Assembly: GCF_039555335.1 (NCBI RefSeq)
Contig: NC_092642.1
Location: 9,310,752 to 9,374,751, forward strand
Source: Amphiura filiformis
Lineage: Eukaryota > Echinodermata > Ophiuroidea > Amphilepidida > Amphiuridae
Direction: 5' to 3'
Length of the DNA: 64,000 nt
Shown here one piece after another: positions 11,540-21,928 of the stretch. Made by a program: the position numbers and the translations under genes. Position 1 is the stretch's first letter. Each line of letters opens with the position of its first letter. The notes below the pieces were generated by a model. It searched no databases. It saw only the letters and a program-made list of their open reading frames with translations, and was not told the DNA's origin.

Positions 11540-13330
11540 TTGAGGAAGGAAGTGGAAGCTGAGATGAAGAAATCTCATGAAAAGTATGTTGGTGGAATCC
11601 TGGACAACTCACTGAAAGATACACCAAAGAAGTTTTGGTCGTATATAAGTAGTTTGAAGAAGGACACCAATGGTATACCAACATTGAAGACTGACAATGG
11701 GCCGGCGATAGACAGCAAGATGAAGGCAAACGCATTGAATGAACAGTATCAGTCAGTATTTACCAAAGAAGATACATCACACATACCAAAGGAAACCACA
11801 AATTGCTATCCACCAATGCCCAATATAATGTTCACTACTGAAGGCATAGAAAAACTGCTGCGGGAATTAAACCCAGCCAAAGCTTCAGGGCCAGACCTTA
11901 TCCCGATCCGCATCTTGAAAGAGGCAGCACAGCAGATCGCACCAGTCCTGCAAGTCATATTTACCCAATCTTACCAAACTGGCAACCTACCGCAAGATTG
12001 GCTCTCTGCGAATGTGGTAGCTATTTTCAAGAAGGGCAATCGTAATGTACCAGCTAACTATCGCCCATTATCGTTGACTTGTGTGATTACGAAGTTAATG
12101 GAACATATCATCTTCCATGCTATAATGGACCACATAGACTCACACAACCTGCTCCAAAACTACCAACATGGATTTAGGCAGAAGCATTCAACGGAGTCCC
12201 AGTTGATAGTCACCATGGAGGAGATAGCGAGGGCGTTGGATAATCACCATCAAATCGATATGCTGATACTCGATTTTTCCAAGGCCTTCGATACGGTGCC
12301 CCATCAGCGACTCCTTGGAAAGATTGACCACTACGGAATCCGTGACAACACCAAGAAATGGATAACAACCTGGCTCACTACAAGATCACAACGAGTTGTT
12401 GTAGATGGAGAGGCATCCGAGTCCATCCACGTTCAATCTGGAGTGCCGCAAGGCACAGTCTTGAGGCCCTTGATGTTTCTCTTGTACATAAATGACATCG
12501 GGAAGAATATCAACTCATCCATCAAGCTCTTCGCTGATGACTGTCTTCTCTTTCGTAAGATCAATACAGCAGAATATACCAGAGTGTTACAAAATGACCT
12601 AAGCAACCTATGCAACTGGACTGAGAAGTGGCAGATGCTCTTTAATGCGAAAAAATGTCACACCATGCGCATACTTAGGAAGAAGCAGCCTATCATCTCT
12701 AATTACACCATGGGAGAAGAAGTACTCACCACAGTTTCAAGTCAAGCATACCTAGGAGTGGAGATCCATGAGAAACTCAGCTGGAAACCACATATAAAGG
12801 CAATGACAGCAAAAGCCAACAGAACCCTTGGTTTCATCAGACGAAATCTGGGCAGATGTTCTTCCTCCATCAAGCAACAAGCATACACAACTTTAGTCAG
12901 ATCGCAGCTTGAATATTGGGCAACAATCTGGGATCCTTACCGGCAGAACCAGATCGACAGCATTGAGAAAATTCAAAGGAGGGCAGTACGCTTCATAACT
13001 GGCAATTATCAAAGGGAAGCAAGCGTCACAGCTATGAGACTTGACATTGGACTACCAACCCTTGAGGATCGGCGCAAACAATCACGCCTGGTGACAATGT
13101 ACAAGATCCTCAACCATCAGATAGCTGTTCCCCTTCCTGACTACATCACGCCTAAAGGAAGAGCAACCAGAAGTCAACACCAGCACAGATTCACTAGACT
13201 GAGCACATCTTCAGATTCATACAAGTACAGTTTCTTCCCCCGGACCATGAAAGATTGGGACGAGCTTCCTCACAGCACCATAGAGCTGCCCACCTTGGAG
13301 CAGTTCAAGGAAGCCGTCAGCACCGAGTAG
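11540..13330 (+). CDS. LINE ORF part 3: reverse transcriptase
   Basis: About 596 residues in one open frame. RT motifs in order: NYRPLSLTCVITKLME, LILDFSKAFDTVPH (motif A, catalytic Asp), SGVPQGTVLRPLMFLLYIND (motif B; an Arg replaces the usual Gly after VL), LFADDCLLF (motif C, FADD). The C-terminal segment (LGVEIHEKLSWKPH, RRAVRFITGNY, SFFPRTMKDWDELP) is typical of CR1/L2/Jockey-group LINEs. It copies the element's own RNA at the nicked target. Apart from the frameshift at its start the RT has no stops. Confidence 0.9.
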   Translation: MRKEVEAEMKKSHEKYVGGILDNSLKDTPKKFWSYISSLKKDTNGIPTLKTDNGPAIDSKMKANALNEQYQSVFTKEDTSHIPKETTNCYPPMPNIMFTTEGIEKLLRELNPAKASGPDLIPIRILKEAAQQIAPVLQVIFTQSYQTGNLPQDWLSANVVAIFKKGNRNVPANYRPLSLTCVITKLMEHIIFHAIMDHIDSHNLLQNYQHGFRQKHSTESQLIVTMEEIARALDNHHQIDMLILDFSKAFDTVPHQRLLGKIDHYGIRDNTKKWITTWLTTRSQRVVVDGEASESIHVQSGVPQGTVLRPLMFLLYINDIGKNINSSIKLFADDCLLFRKINTAEYTRVLQNDLSNLCNWTEKWQMLFNAKKCHTMRILRKKQPIISNYTMGEEVLTTVSSQAYLGVEIHEKLSWKPHIKAMTAKANRTLGFIRRNLGRCSSSIKQQAYTTLVRSQLEYWATIWDPYRQNQIDSIEKIQRRAVRFITGNYQREASVTAMRLDIGLPTLEDRRKQSRLVTMYKILNHQIAVPLPDYITPKGRATRSQHQHRFTRLSTSSDSYKYSFFPRTMKDWDELPHSTIELPTLEQFKEAVSTE

Positions 13331-13445
13331 TTGGCATCACTGTTTTTACTTGCACCTTGACTGTATATATTTGGCACATGCACGAGCCGTCCATCGTCGG
13401 CAGCACCCTCGTCTAGATGCTGAAAAGGCTTTGACGAGTAACCAA

Positions 13446-13467
13446 GTAGAAGTAGAAGTAGAAGTAT
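13446..13467 (+). repeat. GTAGAA hexamer tail of the LINE
   Basis: About three and a half copies of a hexamer (GTAGAA) directly after the LINE 3' UTR. CR1/L2 elements end in short tandem repeats rather than poly(A), so this marks the 3' border. Confidence 0.8.
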
Positions 13468-14745
13468 TTAGACATTCAACTTAACGTTTATTCCGGACGG
13501 TGACACCCTCGCGTGCTTCATACCGCCGCCATGTTGTTATTGCTAAAAAATATTTAAATGAAATCAGCTGGCAGGTCCAGAACTAATCCTGATTTCCTTT
13601 TTACCTTTTTGGGTGCAATAACTGTAATTTCCTTTCTGTACTTTTGTATTTTTGTTCTTTTTATAATTTTACATAATATTTTATTTACATTTTTAGATGT
13701 TCATATTAGCTGCCTGGCCTGGTGGGATTTTTTGCTCTTCATCCTGGGGAGGGGGGGGGTCTCTCAGCCCTTTTGTTGTTTTGTGTTTGTAGAGAGCCAT
13801 ACGGTTAGCCACTTTGAAAGTTGACTTCTTGTCACTGTTTGGCTTTCCCTGCCAGGGTTCTCTTGTTTTCCGTCCTGTTTTGTCAATTTGTTGCTCCAAC
13901 CCACCCTCCCGGGGGTTGGTGCTATCTGCCCATCAGGCCATGTTGCTCAATTCCCATATGTGTACATCCATATCGGGGCGGTGCGCTTGTCGGTTGCTGC
14001 ATGTGTCTCGTTTCACATGATAGCTGGGGGTGGGTGCCGTGCTTGTCTCGGGTGGGGGTCGATTCGGGTCGTCCCCGGGTCGCATGGTTTGGGAATGCGT
14101 TTCTGTATTCCTGAATCAGGTGACTTCGGTGCTTACATGTACGTACATGTAGTACTATTGGTGAATTTTGTTTTGGGGGTTCGGTAGTCTGGTGGGCTGG
14201 CGGCAGTCCTACTCTCGTTCCGGAGTGTGCGGACTTTGCGGTGGTTGGTCATATGCATGATTTGGTGAGTGTGTCCCTTCATCACCGTTATTGGCGTTAG
14301 CCCAGGTCTCTTCCATTCGATGCTTTGGTTTTGATGTGACGCGTGATCTGTGATGGCGGACTTGTTTATGAAGGGACATGACCACTAAGTCATGTGTGTG
14401 GCTGGCTGCTGTGGGGAGCTGTGGACTCTGGTGATGGGGGTGGGGGTGTTGCTGGTTCGTCGTGTTGCTGAGGGGGTCCTCCGATCGGGGGTGGGACGTC
14501 TGGAGAGGGAGTGAATTGTTGTATTCGTGAAGCGGTTTACCATTGGTATGTTATCTAACAGTCCTGATGAACTTATTCAAGGGGCTTATATTTAATCGTT
14601 CTTAAATATCTAATTGTTTTTGATGTAGTACTTATAAATGTGCAATATATGTATTTTATAATGTTTTTCTGGCGAATAAAATGAAATAAAAAAAATGAAA
14701 TGAAATGAAATGAAATGAAATGAAATGAAATGAAATGAAAGTTGG
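13468..14745 (+). repeat. GT-rich tract ending in AATAAA and TGAAA repeats, possible LINE 3' UTR
   Basis: No believable protein is encoded, although several overlapping frames are open because the segment from about 13730 to 14510 is G/T-rich. It ends with GCGAATAAAATG and then about nine TGAAA units (14690-14740). A similar ending (GAATAAAAATG followed by TGAAA units) is seen on the minus strand at 42070-41978, where it closes a recognisable LINE fragment. I infer that this is the 3' UTR of a 5'-truncated LINE; without coding sequence the family is unknown. Confidence 0.4.
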
Positions 14746-14766
14746 GTTGAGTGCATGGTATCTTAA

Positions 14767-15438
14767 AGGAAATCTGTACCATAAACTAATCAATGGCTAA
14801 TATAGTTATATACCCCTAAATTAAACATACCAGACGGTCTATATGAATTTCGGAATATTCCTAACAAAGAAAAAGCAATTTTATTCCTTCGTTTCTGCGA
14901 TTCATGGAAGCCGCCATGATAGCTGCTTGCGAATCCTTTCTGCCACAAGCGGTAGTGTAACCTTTCACACAGACCCGCGGCGAGCGTGTGTTGCTATGGC
15001 ATTCGCGACCCCCACAGCGAATTTTGGTTTTAAGTGCTGTTTTTACTTTTCGTTCTCAAAAGACATTGTTGATCATAAATATTACTTAAAATACATTTTT
15101 TATGTTCTTCTGTAGTTTTATGGGTAAAAATTGTCGCGTTTTCTTTTGAACGAATGTTGAATCTGAACTTTGGTAGTATTCGCCAAAGTTCACGAGGGAC
15201 GAGGCTGGTGGCACGGATTTCGCTGGTTTCAAAATCGGGGTACCGTTACAGCGTAATAAAATACATCGGGTATCAATATGGCCGCCACCAAGGATTACAA
15301 ACTGTTCGCTGATTGTCGTAAGGAATTAAGAATTTCTCCTTTATTTGGACGTATATAAGCTTGGGACTTTTAATGTTTGTCGTTTTTATTATTACTGCAA
15401 CTATATAGCCATTGATTAGTTTATGGTACAGAATTCCT
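14767..15438. mobile_element. 672-bp TTAA-flanked MITE (family P2)
   Basis: TTAA lies at 14763-14766 and 15439-15442. The ends are inverted repeats of about 45 bp: AGGAAATCTGTACCATAAAC at the left and its near reverse complement at the right, continuing into a shared CAATGGCTA segment. No transposase is seen. A 90-codon open frame at 14843-15115 has no recognisable domain. The TTAA target points to a piggyBac- or Kolobok-type source. It sits directly behind the TGAAA tail. Confidence 0.78.
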
Positions 15439-15504
15439 TTAAGAGCTGTGTGAGCTTCTAGCTGGAAAACAGGCCTCTGTGATTGGTTTTTGTCGAAACC
15501 TTAA

Positions 15505-15765
15505 GGTCCGTATGCACAAAAGAGTTAGACCGGGTCTAAAGTTAGACCTGGTCTAAGTGGATTTTAGTTCCATCAGGAATGGTCCTTTACTCCTATTTCC
15601 TTCCTAAAGTAGCTAGCAAATTCTAAAGATTTAAATAAAGAGTTCAAAAATAATACAAAATATCTTAAGCAAATGTAAAGGAAAATGTCCTTTCTCCTGG
15701 GACTAAATTCCACTTAGACCAGGTCTAACTTTAGACCCGGTCTAACTCTTTTGTGCATACGGACC
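15505..15765. mobile_element. 261-bp inverted-repeat MITE, copy 1 (family P3)
   Basis: A fold-back element with ~57-bp terminal inverted repeats starting GGTCCGTATGCACAAAAGAG and containing TTAGACCNGGTCTAA palindromes. TAA directly flanks both ends (15502-15504, 15766-15768), which suggests a 3-bp target duplication as in PIF/Harbinger transposons. A second copy, with its interior inverted, lies 157 bp downstream. Confidence 0.8.
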
Positions 15766-15922
15766 TAAGTGTTCCCTTCATCCAATCACAGTTGGTTTTT
15801 TTTATATCAAACGAAAGCTAACACTTTTAAAAACTTTTCGGGTCTACAGACCTGATAACGCATTTCAATGTTATAGCAAGGCGAAAGTGTTAAAATGTAG
15901 GTTTTAAAAGTCAAAACCTCAA

Positions 15923-16181
15923 GGTCCGTATGCACAAAAGAGTTAGACCAGGTCTAAAGTTAGACTTGGTCTAAGTGGAATTTAGTACCAGGAGAAAGGA
16001 CATTTTCCTTTACATTTACAAGTTATTTTGTATTATTTTTGAACTTTGCATTTAAATCTTTAAAATTTGCAAGCTACTCTAGGAAGGAAATAAGAGTAAA
16101 GGACCATTCCTGATGGAACTAAATTCCACTTAGACCAGGTCTAACTTTAGACCCAGTCTAACTCTTTTGTGCATACGGACC
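15923..16181. mobile_element. 259-bp inverted-repeat MITE, copy 2 (family P3), opposite orientation
   Basis: Same terminal repeats as the element at 15505-15765, but the unique interior reads in the opposite direction (its left half matches the reverse complement of copy 1's right half). CAA flanks both ends (15920-15922 and 16182-16184), again a 3-bp direct repeat but different from the TAA of copy 1, as expected for two separate insertions. Flanking bases further out are oddly similar between the copies (AAACCT before, AAGTGTTCC after). Confidence 0.8.
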
Positions 16182-16395
16182 CAAGTGTTCCTTACAATAT
16201 TTTTAAAATTTCATGTCAATAAATGAAAGAGCACACTTATATTGTCCATTATACTAACGTCATTTTAATAAGCAATTGAAGAATATATGAAATTTCCCAA
16301 ATTTATTTTAAAGAAACATTCAAAAAGTGAGCAAAATACAGAACTTACGGAAATACACCTAAAATTAATTAATAAGTTCAATAACATTTCAATAA

Positions 16396-16600
16396 CACTG
16401 CAAAAATTGTAACAAGGTCACAACTCAACAGTTGAGTAAAAATTTTGAGTAAAAAATAACTCAACATTGAGCTCATATAGGTCACAACTCAACAAATGAG
16501 TACAAAATTAGTCAACATGAGCTCAATGTTGAATAATGTTTTACTCATTTGTTGAGTTGTGACCTTTTTACTCAATGTTGAGTAAAATATTTTTGCAGTG
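16396..16600. mobile_element. 205-bp palindromic MITE (CACTGCAAAAA ends)
   Basis: Begins CACTGCAAAAAT and ends with its reverse complement ATTTTTGCAGTG. Inside, the phrases GGTCACAACTCAACA and ACTCAACATTGAG recur in both orientations, so the element folds on itself several ways. No clear target-site duplication could be identified. Confidence 0.7.
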
Positions 16601-16693
16601 TACATTACAATATACAAAGTTGATACAGCATTGATTTCCATATTTATTCAATGACATAGCTTTTATACATAGAATATACAAAGTTTTTGACAA

Positions 16694-16711
16694 TGAGTGA
16701 GTGAGTGAGTG
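16694..16711. repeat. GAGT microsatellite
   Basis: About four and a half copies of a tetranucleotide (GAGT) in AT-rich sequence. Confidence 0.7.
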
Positions 16712-16963
16712 ATATGTGATAATGATTTCCTAATAATATATTTTATTATTATTGTAAAAGAACTTGATAAATATTAAATTGCAATCAGAAAACTGGACTC
16801 ACTGTCTATATTTTGTGCCTTCTAACAAAGTCAATGCTACCTATAAGTGACACCTTCACCAATACCAATGCCGATATACCGTAAAACCCCGTCTACAAGG
16901 ATATACCTAAGAAACGCCATCAATAAAATTGGTTGCTTTTTGTATTTGGAGTTTGAGCAAATA

Positions 16964-17388
16964 TGTGACGTGTCATGTCAAAAGGAGACACTTTTGGGCA
17001 GGATCGTAAATGAAGAAATAGCCAAAAATCTGCCCGAGGGTGATTTTTTTCACAATTTGGGTTTTTTGCAAATTTGTGATGTTATTAATGTTAAAAATAT
17101 TGTCTGATAGTGTCAGGCCGGAATATAACTGGCGTCTTGTATTTTTAGAGACATTTTTCTAGGTAATTCCTACTCTCAACATTGTCAATAATATTTTTAA
17201 TGGCCAATATCTCAATTTCCAATTTTATAATACCATAACTTAAGAACTCAATATCTTTGCTTAGGAATGTCCGATTTCATTGGGGAAAACAGTGTTGTGG
17301 AGCAAAATATCTCTATATGTAAGATATGTAAAAAGCTCAAAATTGATAACCTGCCCAAAAGTGTCTCCTTTTGACATGACACGTCACA
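16964..17388. mobile_element. 425-bp TA-flanked palindromic MITE inside the SINE-like unit
   Basis: Arms of about 39 bp start TGTGACGTGTCATGTCAAAA; the right end is their reverse complement. TA flanks both ends (16962-16963, 17389-17390). It sits between the head and the tRNA-like part of the surrounding repeat, so it inserted later than that repeat. TA targets point to Tc1/mariner-type mobilisation. An 86-codon open frame crossing the left edge has no recognisable domain. Confidence 0.72.
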
Positions 17389-17482
17389 TATATATACTGG
17401 CACTGGGTGGCTATGCATTCCATCTAAGTATGTTGTAACACCAATCAATTGTATTGACATAATAACGACTGTTTCGTATATC

Positions 17483-17566
17483 ATGATCGTATAGCTCAAT
17501 TGATAGAGCGTCAGACTTTGGAACTGAAGACATGCTGAAGAGAGCATGGTCCGGGCACCGGTTCCG
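17483..17566 (+). tRNA. tRNA-like sequence (pseudogene or SINE head)
   Basis: Contains an A-box-like TAGCTCAATTGATAGAGC and an anticodon-arm-like TCAGACTTTGGAACTGA (loop CTTTGGA, which would read TTG), but the T arm and B box are poor (ACCGGTTCCG) and the acceptor stem does not close well. A T run follows and could act as a Pol III terminator. Most likely a degenerate tRNA-derived sequence, not a working tRNA. Confidence 0.4.
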
Positions 17567-17648
17567 TTTTTTCATTCTCGTTTAATTTTAACTTTTTGAC
17601 ATGTTCTTTTTATCTTTCTTCAAATCTACCTTTCTACTTTTAATTTTA

Positions 17649-17713
17649 GGTGTTTTTTTTTTTTTTTTTTTTTATAGTTTTTTTATAGTTTTTTTTATAG
17701 TTTTTTTTAGTAA
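17649..17713. repeat. Poly-T / TTTTTTATAG low-complexity tract
   Basis: A run of about 22 T followed by several repeats of T-runs separated by ATAG. It probably arose from the tail of the preceding tRNA-bearing repeat. Confidence 0.6.
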
Positions 17714-18268
17714 TTTTGTGGTTTTATAGAAACTAGTAAAAGCATTTATTCTAAATAATAGCGAAACCCACGGTTAGACAGATGTGTTGTAACTACTTGT
17801 CTGTCCTCGTCTTTGCAATAAAAACCTATGTTGCACCTTTGTGCCATCCCAATTCTTGAGGAATGGTAGGTAGGGTGCGTTTTTGGCTTAAGCACGATTT
17901 TGTTTCTACTTGAAATGAAATCAAAATAAATATTGTTCTGTTGCCACAATTGCAGTTTTTTCGATAAAAAAAAATAGATGAGGAATAATAATTATTCCAT
18001 ATTTGAATCTATTGTCCCATCAAGAATAGAGTGTCTTCAAAAACTTCAATCAATTCATCTGACAAAGGAAACTATTCTGGTCATTCAATTTTGTTTCGCT
18101 TGCACCTGTTATATCACAGGCGTTGGTAGAGAAGGCACACTTCTCTTGTCTTCACCGAAGTAGTGATGTAAACACTAACATGATTAATTACACTAACATG
18201 ATTAATTACCATAGCTAGCAATGGACATACACTATTTTTTGTTCCACTTGAACCCATACTCATAGGCT

Positions 18269-18536
18269 ATTCGCTGTCGATGTGACGTAATTAATCGGAT
18301 TAACTACCATAGCAATTGATGAATACAATTTCAAATATAGCCCTGCACTTCATCGTTCACGTGGCACCTATGCATTAAACCATAGTTGTCAAAGAAATGC
18401 TAATCACTCGCCATGTAAGATTAGTATTTATGAAAAGAGTGGTATTCAATCTATGTTTGGTGACATACGCGGGTGATTAGTGCAATCTGCTTGATGGTAG
18501 TTATTGCGATTATTACGTCACTTCGACAGCGAATTG
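18269..18536. mobile_element. Palindromic MITE, family P4 copy A
   Basis: Inverted arms of about 42 bp: TTCGCTGTCGATGTGACGTA at the left and the reverse complement at 18492-18536, both continuing into AACTACCATAGC-type sequence. Related to the element that follows at 18592-18898 (shared ACGTAATTAATCGGATTAA and TACCATAGCAAT), although the outer tips differ. Confidence 0.65.
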
Positions 18537-18591
18537 TAGTATAGACGAATCCAACAAGCCAAGTGATGGTCAAAATTTATTCGGCCATTAT

Positions 18592-18898
18592 ACGCTGGTG
18601 AAGTTGCGTAATTAATCGGATTAATTACCATAGCAATAGGTGAAAACAATTTGAACATATCGCGCTGCGCTACAAGCAGGTTACACTCATCACCTGTACT
18701 GTGTATGTCTGAAATCATAGATTGAATACAATACTGGTCTTTTCAAAGATACTAATCTTACATGCAGGTGCAGCATGATATGGTTCAATGGAGAGGTACC
18801 GCCTGAACGTATCAGTGTATAACGCGGTATATTCAAAAATTGTTTTCACCTATTGCTATGGTAGTTAATCCGATAATTACGTAACTTCGCCAGCGCAT
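18592..18898. mobile_element. Palindromic MITE, family P4 copy B
   Basis: Inverted arms of about 60 bp (18592-18651 and 18836-18898) starting ACGCTGGTGAAGTTGCGTAA, sharing the AATCGGATTAA and ACCATAGCAAT core with the preceding element. The interior differs from copy A. No coding sequence. Confidence 0.7.
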
Positions 18899-19562
18899 TG
18901 GAATAAAACAGGAGGATGTGAGTTCATAAGGGCAATGTCGGGGATTATAGGTCACAATCGATGTGGAGAGATGAGAGGTCCGACCAACAGCCATAGCGAA
19001 TGGTTCATGTTCAACTAATTCCAGCGGACGGTCTGTGGCTAGTAAGGAATCGTCTTTGACCACATGCGCAGATCTGTCTCGTCAGGAAGATATTTAATAT
19101 CCCGAATTTATAATAGGCCTATGCCTACCAGTTCCATCGTATAACCGATCTGCTAGAGAATATTTGTTACCATGTTTAATAAATTCGTATTTATCGTATA
19201 ATAAAATGTAGCCAAATGTATATTATGTGTCACACGGTTTTCTGCCGAACCACTAGCCGGCTATGTTACCACATAAAGGTGAATTTTGATGATTTTTACG
19301 ATCGTCCGGATGAGCAAATCACTGAATGGGTCTTTAGTTCCCTCCTCTCCTTATCCTGCCAATATTATATGAATCAAAGAAAAATAAAGAAAAAAAAAAT
19401 TAAACAAGAAAAAAAAGACAAAGAAAAGAAACAATAAAAGAAAAACAATAGAATAAATTAAACTAAATATGAAAAAAAAATGATCACGAAAGGAGTCTTT
19501 AGAAAATGCAAGAAAATATAAATGAAAAGTTTGAACAATATTTTGTTTATAAAAGTTTGTGT

Positions 19563-19801
19563 GACCGTGATGAGGCTCGAACTCCCCATCTTCCGATCTA
19601 AAGAACCAAAGTCTTATGCCTTACCAAGTGAGCTATGCTCGTGAGATGCGAAATAAAGATAAAATAATACATTGTATACCTGCTTGTGTCGGTAAATGAT
19701 TTGCTCAAATTCCATAATGATATAATATTGTGGAGGGCGCTAGCGTGAAATATGCTATCATCACAGTCGCTACTATTCCTTGTAGACGGGTTTTTACGGT
19801 A
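19563..19801 (-). repeat. tRNA-bearing SINE-like unit, TACCGTAAA head, minus strand
   Basis: Read on the minus strand: the TACCGTAAA head (19801-19778), GGAATTTGAGCAAATC, then a tRNA-like body at about 19645-19563. The latter has an A box (TAGCTCACTTGGTAAGGC), an AGACTTTGGT anticodon loop like that of the unit at 17483, and a good B box (GAGTTCGAGCC). Same layout as the plus-strand unit at 16877-17566, so the two are inverted copies of one family bounding a 2.9-kb segment. Confidence 0.6.
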
Positions 19802-20708
19802 ATTCAATAACTTCCCATATAGCACAATCACGATATCCCTTCAATAAAATGCCTTCCACCTAAACTAATTACAAGACCTCTTCTACATTGAAGCTGGCTT
19901 TCCCTTTTAAAGGAAATTTTTATTTAAAAAAGCTACATTTCTCTTTGGAAACGAATGTGAGTTTTTGATTTTTGGGTCGGTCGGGAAAGGGCAACAAAAC
20001 AGGCTTTAAGCGATGAACGTTTACCATCAAATTTTAATTTTCTTATTCTTTACTCAAAATGCTGAAATGCTGATATTATTAGTCATAACTGTCAGGAAAG
20101 GGTTTGGTCCATTTCAAGCCGAAATAACAAGGTAAAATGACTATTTTGGTCGTTTAAAGGTGGAGTTCTATGGGTAACTTAATGTCTGCATACAACATTA
20201 TGTCAAAATCACTCCGTTGACTCGACTAACATAATCAGCCAGCGAGTGAATAAATACTCGCTTTTAAAATCTAGACGACAAGGACTGTTACTTTGGTAAT
20301 GATCCATTACTTCCGTGAAATAATTTGAATTTTTGCAGATGACCCTTACTTTCAACATCCATTCAGGTCCCAGCAAGTCCCCCCACCGAATGAGCATTGT
20401 TATAAAGTTTGAATTCTCTAATAGTGATACTTTTGGAATGGCAACTATTTTACGAATGTTTAACAAATAGTACATTATATACCAGAGGCTCCGGAAGATT
20501 TTAAATATTGGAAGGGCGGGAGACAATGACAAAATTTTAACTAGCCTGGGTGACCAACATTTAACTAGCCAAAATAGGATGCCCTCTATTGATTTTAAAT
20601 TCAACTAGCCAAATGCTAATTAGCCCAATAGTTATCCCATTTTAATCCCGGGTTTAAATAGCATTTAAATGTCGGGTTATACATGTTATATGATCGAATA
20701 CGTTATTG

Positions 20709-20737
20709 CATGGAAGTAAGAGACATGGAAGCTGGTC
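20709..20737 (+). repeat. 29-bp inverted repeat, left partner
   Basis: Perfect reverse complement of 22995-23023. The repeat begins CATGGAAGTAAGAGACATGG. Weaker similarity continues outward on both sides. The pair brackets a 2.3-kb segment that contains a TTAA MITE and a Tc1/mariner-like element. Confidence 0.75.
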
Positions 20738-21007
20738 AAATACTACATCAAAGTGAGTATCATACTTGCCGCGATACTGAACAAAAGAAGTACAGGTGAA
20801 AGGAGAACAATTGAGTCAACGCATGGTCAACGTGTACCATGTCTAAAATCAAAGTTCCCGCTTAAAATCAATAGCAGTACGAAGTCGTGTACTAAATCCT
20901 GACAATGGGCTGTGTTATATTACCGCAGTGCATGACTAGTTTTATGAACACAAACAGATTTTATAAAATCCCTACGTAATGATCAGTTTAATTTACAATT
21001 TTATTAA

Positions 21008-21344
21008 AGGGGCATTTCGTGATCCACAGCCTCATCCCCCACTTTTCTCAAAAAAAGTTGAGATTTTTATATCACTGGAATACTCTGGCTACATAATGTT
21101 TATGTACAAAATATTTCTTGCAGATTAATTCGTTTAGCAAAGATATCGCGAAATTTGAATTTCGTTCTGGTGCACCAGAACGAAATTACAACGTATTGTC
21201 TATGGAGCAGTGTAATACACATAATCATGCATAACTCGCAAACGCAAAATCGGAATCAACTGAAATTTTGGGAATATGCTTTTTTCGTGGATATGTACTG
21301 AAAAATGTCATAAAAAGAGGATGCTAGGATCACGAAATACTCCT
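21008..21344. mobile_element. 337-bp TTAA-flanked MITE (family P5), complete copy
   Basis: TTAA at 21004-21007 and 21345-21348. Ends: AGGGGCATTTCGTGATCC at the left and GGATCACGAAATACTCCT at the right, imperfect inverted repeats. Its centre contains a perfect 30-bp palindrome (21158-21187, around CTGGTGCACCAG). Half copies occur at 27252-27440 (left half) and 54669-54830 (right half, inverted). Confidence 0.82.
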
Positions 21345-21928
21345 TTAAATGTATGTAATTATGTAAAAACCTAACCTACTGATTAAATGTATATAATATG
21401 CTAGACTCTCAGATAGCAGTTTTAAAACAGAAAATGAAATGAAATACAATTTATTTTACGCAGAATGTAAAAATAATACCCGACCCTGGAACATTCTGGT
21501 CAACAGCAATTTCGGGCAGCCCCGGGCACACAAATAGATGCGGGATTAATTTTATAATGTACCGCATGTGCCAAGTGCCCATATCAAATTTTACGGCTAA
21601 TTAGCGGTTTAGAAGTAAATGCATGATTTCCAATATTTTGAAATTTAAGGAAATCTGTAAGTATAGGGTTGAACTCGATATTTTGATTTGATTTCTGTAA
21701 TTATGGATTACAAATCTAACATCCCTGTCACTTTTTTCCGAATATAAACAACATACTTGAAACATAATCAAGAAAAAACACGATTTTTGCTCATAATAAT
21801 AAACCTGTAAAAAACGAACTGGCAATAAAGGCGGCAAGTATGATCCACATCAAAGACACGCTGACTACATTGTTATCACAATAGCTTGATACGGACCCTC
21901 TATAGAATGTTACGTAAATAATTCAATA

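Larger units (their letters stand above)
9839..13467 (+). mobile_element. CR1/L2-like LINE with 2A and PHD finger, nearly intact
   Basis: A single polyprotein-like frame, broken only by two one-base shifts, encodes in order a hydrophobic N-terminus, a 2A ribosome-skipping motif, a PHD zinc finger, an APE endonuclease and a reverse transcriptase. It ends in a 3' tail of GTAGAA repeats at 13446-13467, as is usual for CR1/L2 elements. The stop codon is at 13328-13330 and the 3' UTR is only about 115 bases. The first visible start codon is 9839 (a second ATG at 9848 sits in a better context). The exact 5' end is not visible. Few disabling mutations suggest recent activity in this genome. Confidence 0.88.
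16877..17566 (+). repeat. tRNA-bearing SINE-like unit with TACCGTAAA head, interrupted
   Basis: Starts with TACCGTAAAACCCCGTCTAC and a TTTGAGCAAAT segment, is interrupted by a TA-flanked palindrome (16964-17388), then resumes and carries a tRNA-like body at 17483-17566. An inverted relative lies at 19801-19563 on the minus strand: same head (24 bases, one mismatch), same TTTGAGCAAAT, same order, tRNA-like body about 160-240 bases downstream. This suggests a composite SINE with a long 5' extension before the tRNA-like part. Low-complexity T-rich sequence (17649-17713) follows. Confidence 0.6.

Noticed and set aside
13558-14187. Several overlapping open frames on the plus strand
   Set aside because: G/T-rich composition keeps stop codons rare in several frames at once; no domain, and the tract ends like a LINE 3' UTR.
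14843-15115. 90-codon open frame
   Set aside because: Lies wholly inside a TTAA-flanked MITE and has no recognisable motif.
19216-19437. 73-codon plus-strand frame ending in a lysine-rich tail
   Set aside because: The lysine run is just an A-rich low-complexity stretch; no conserved part.
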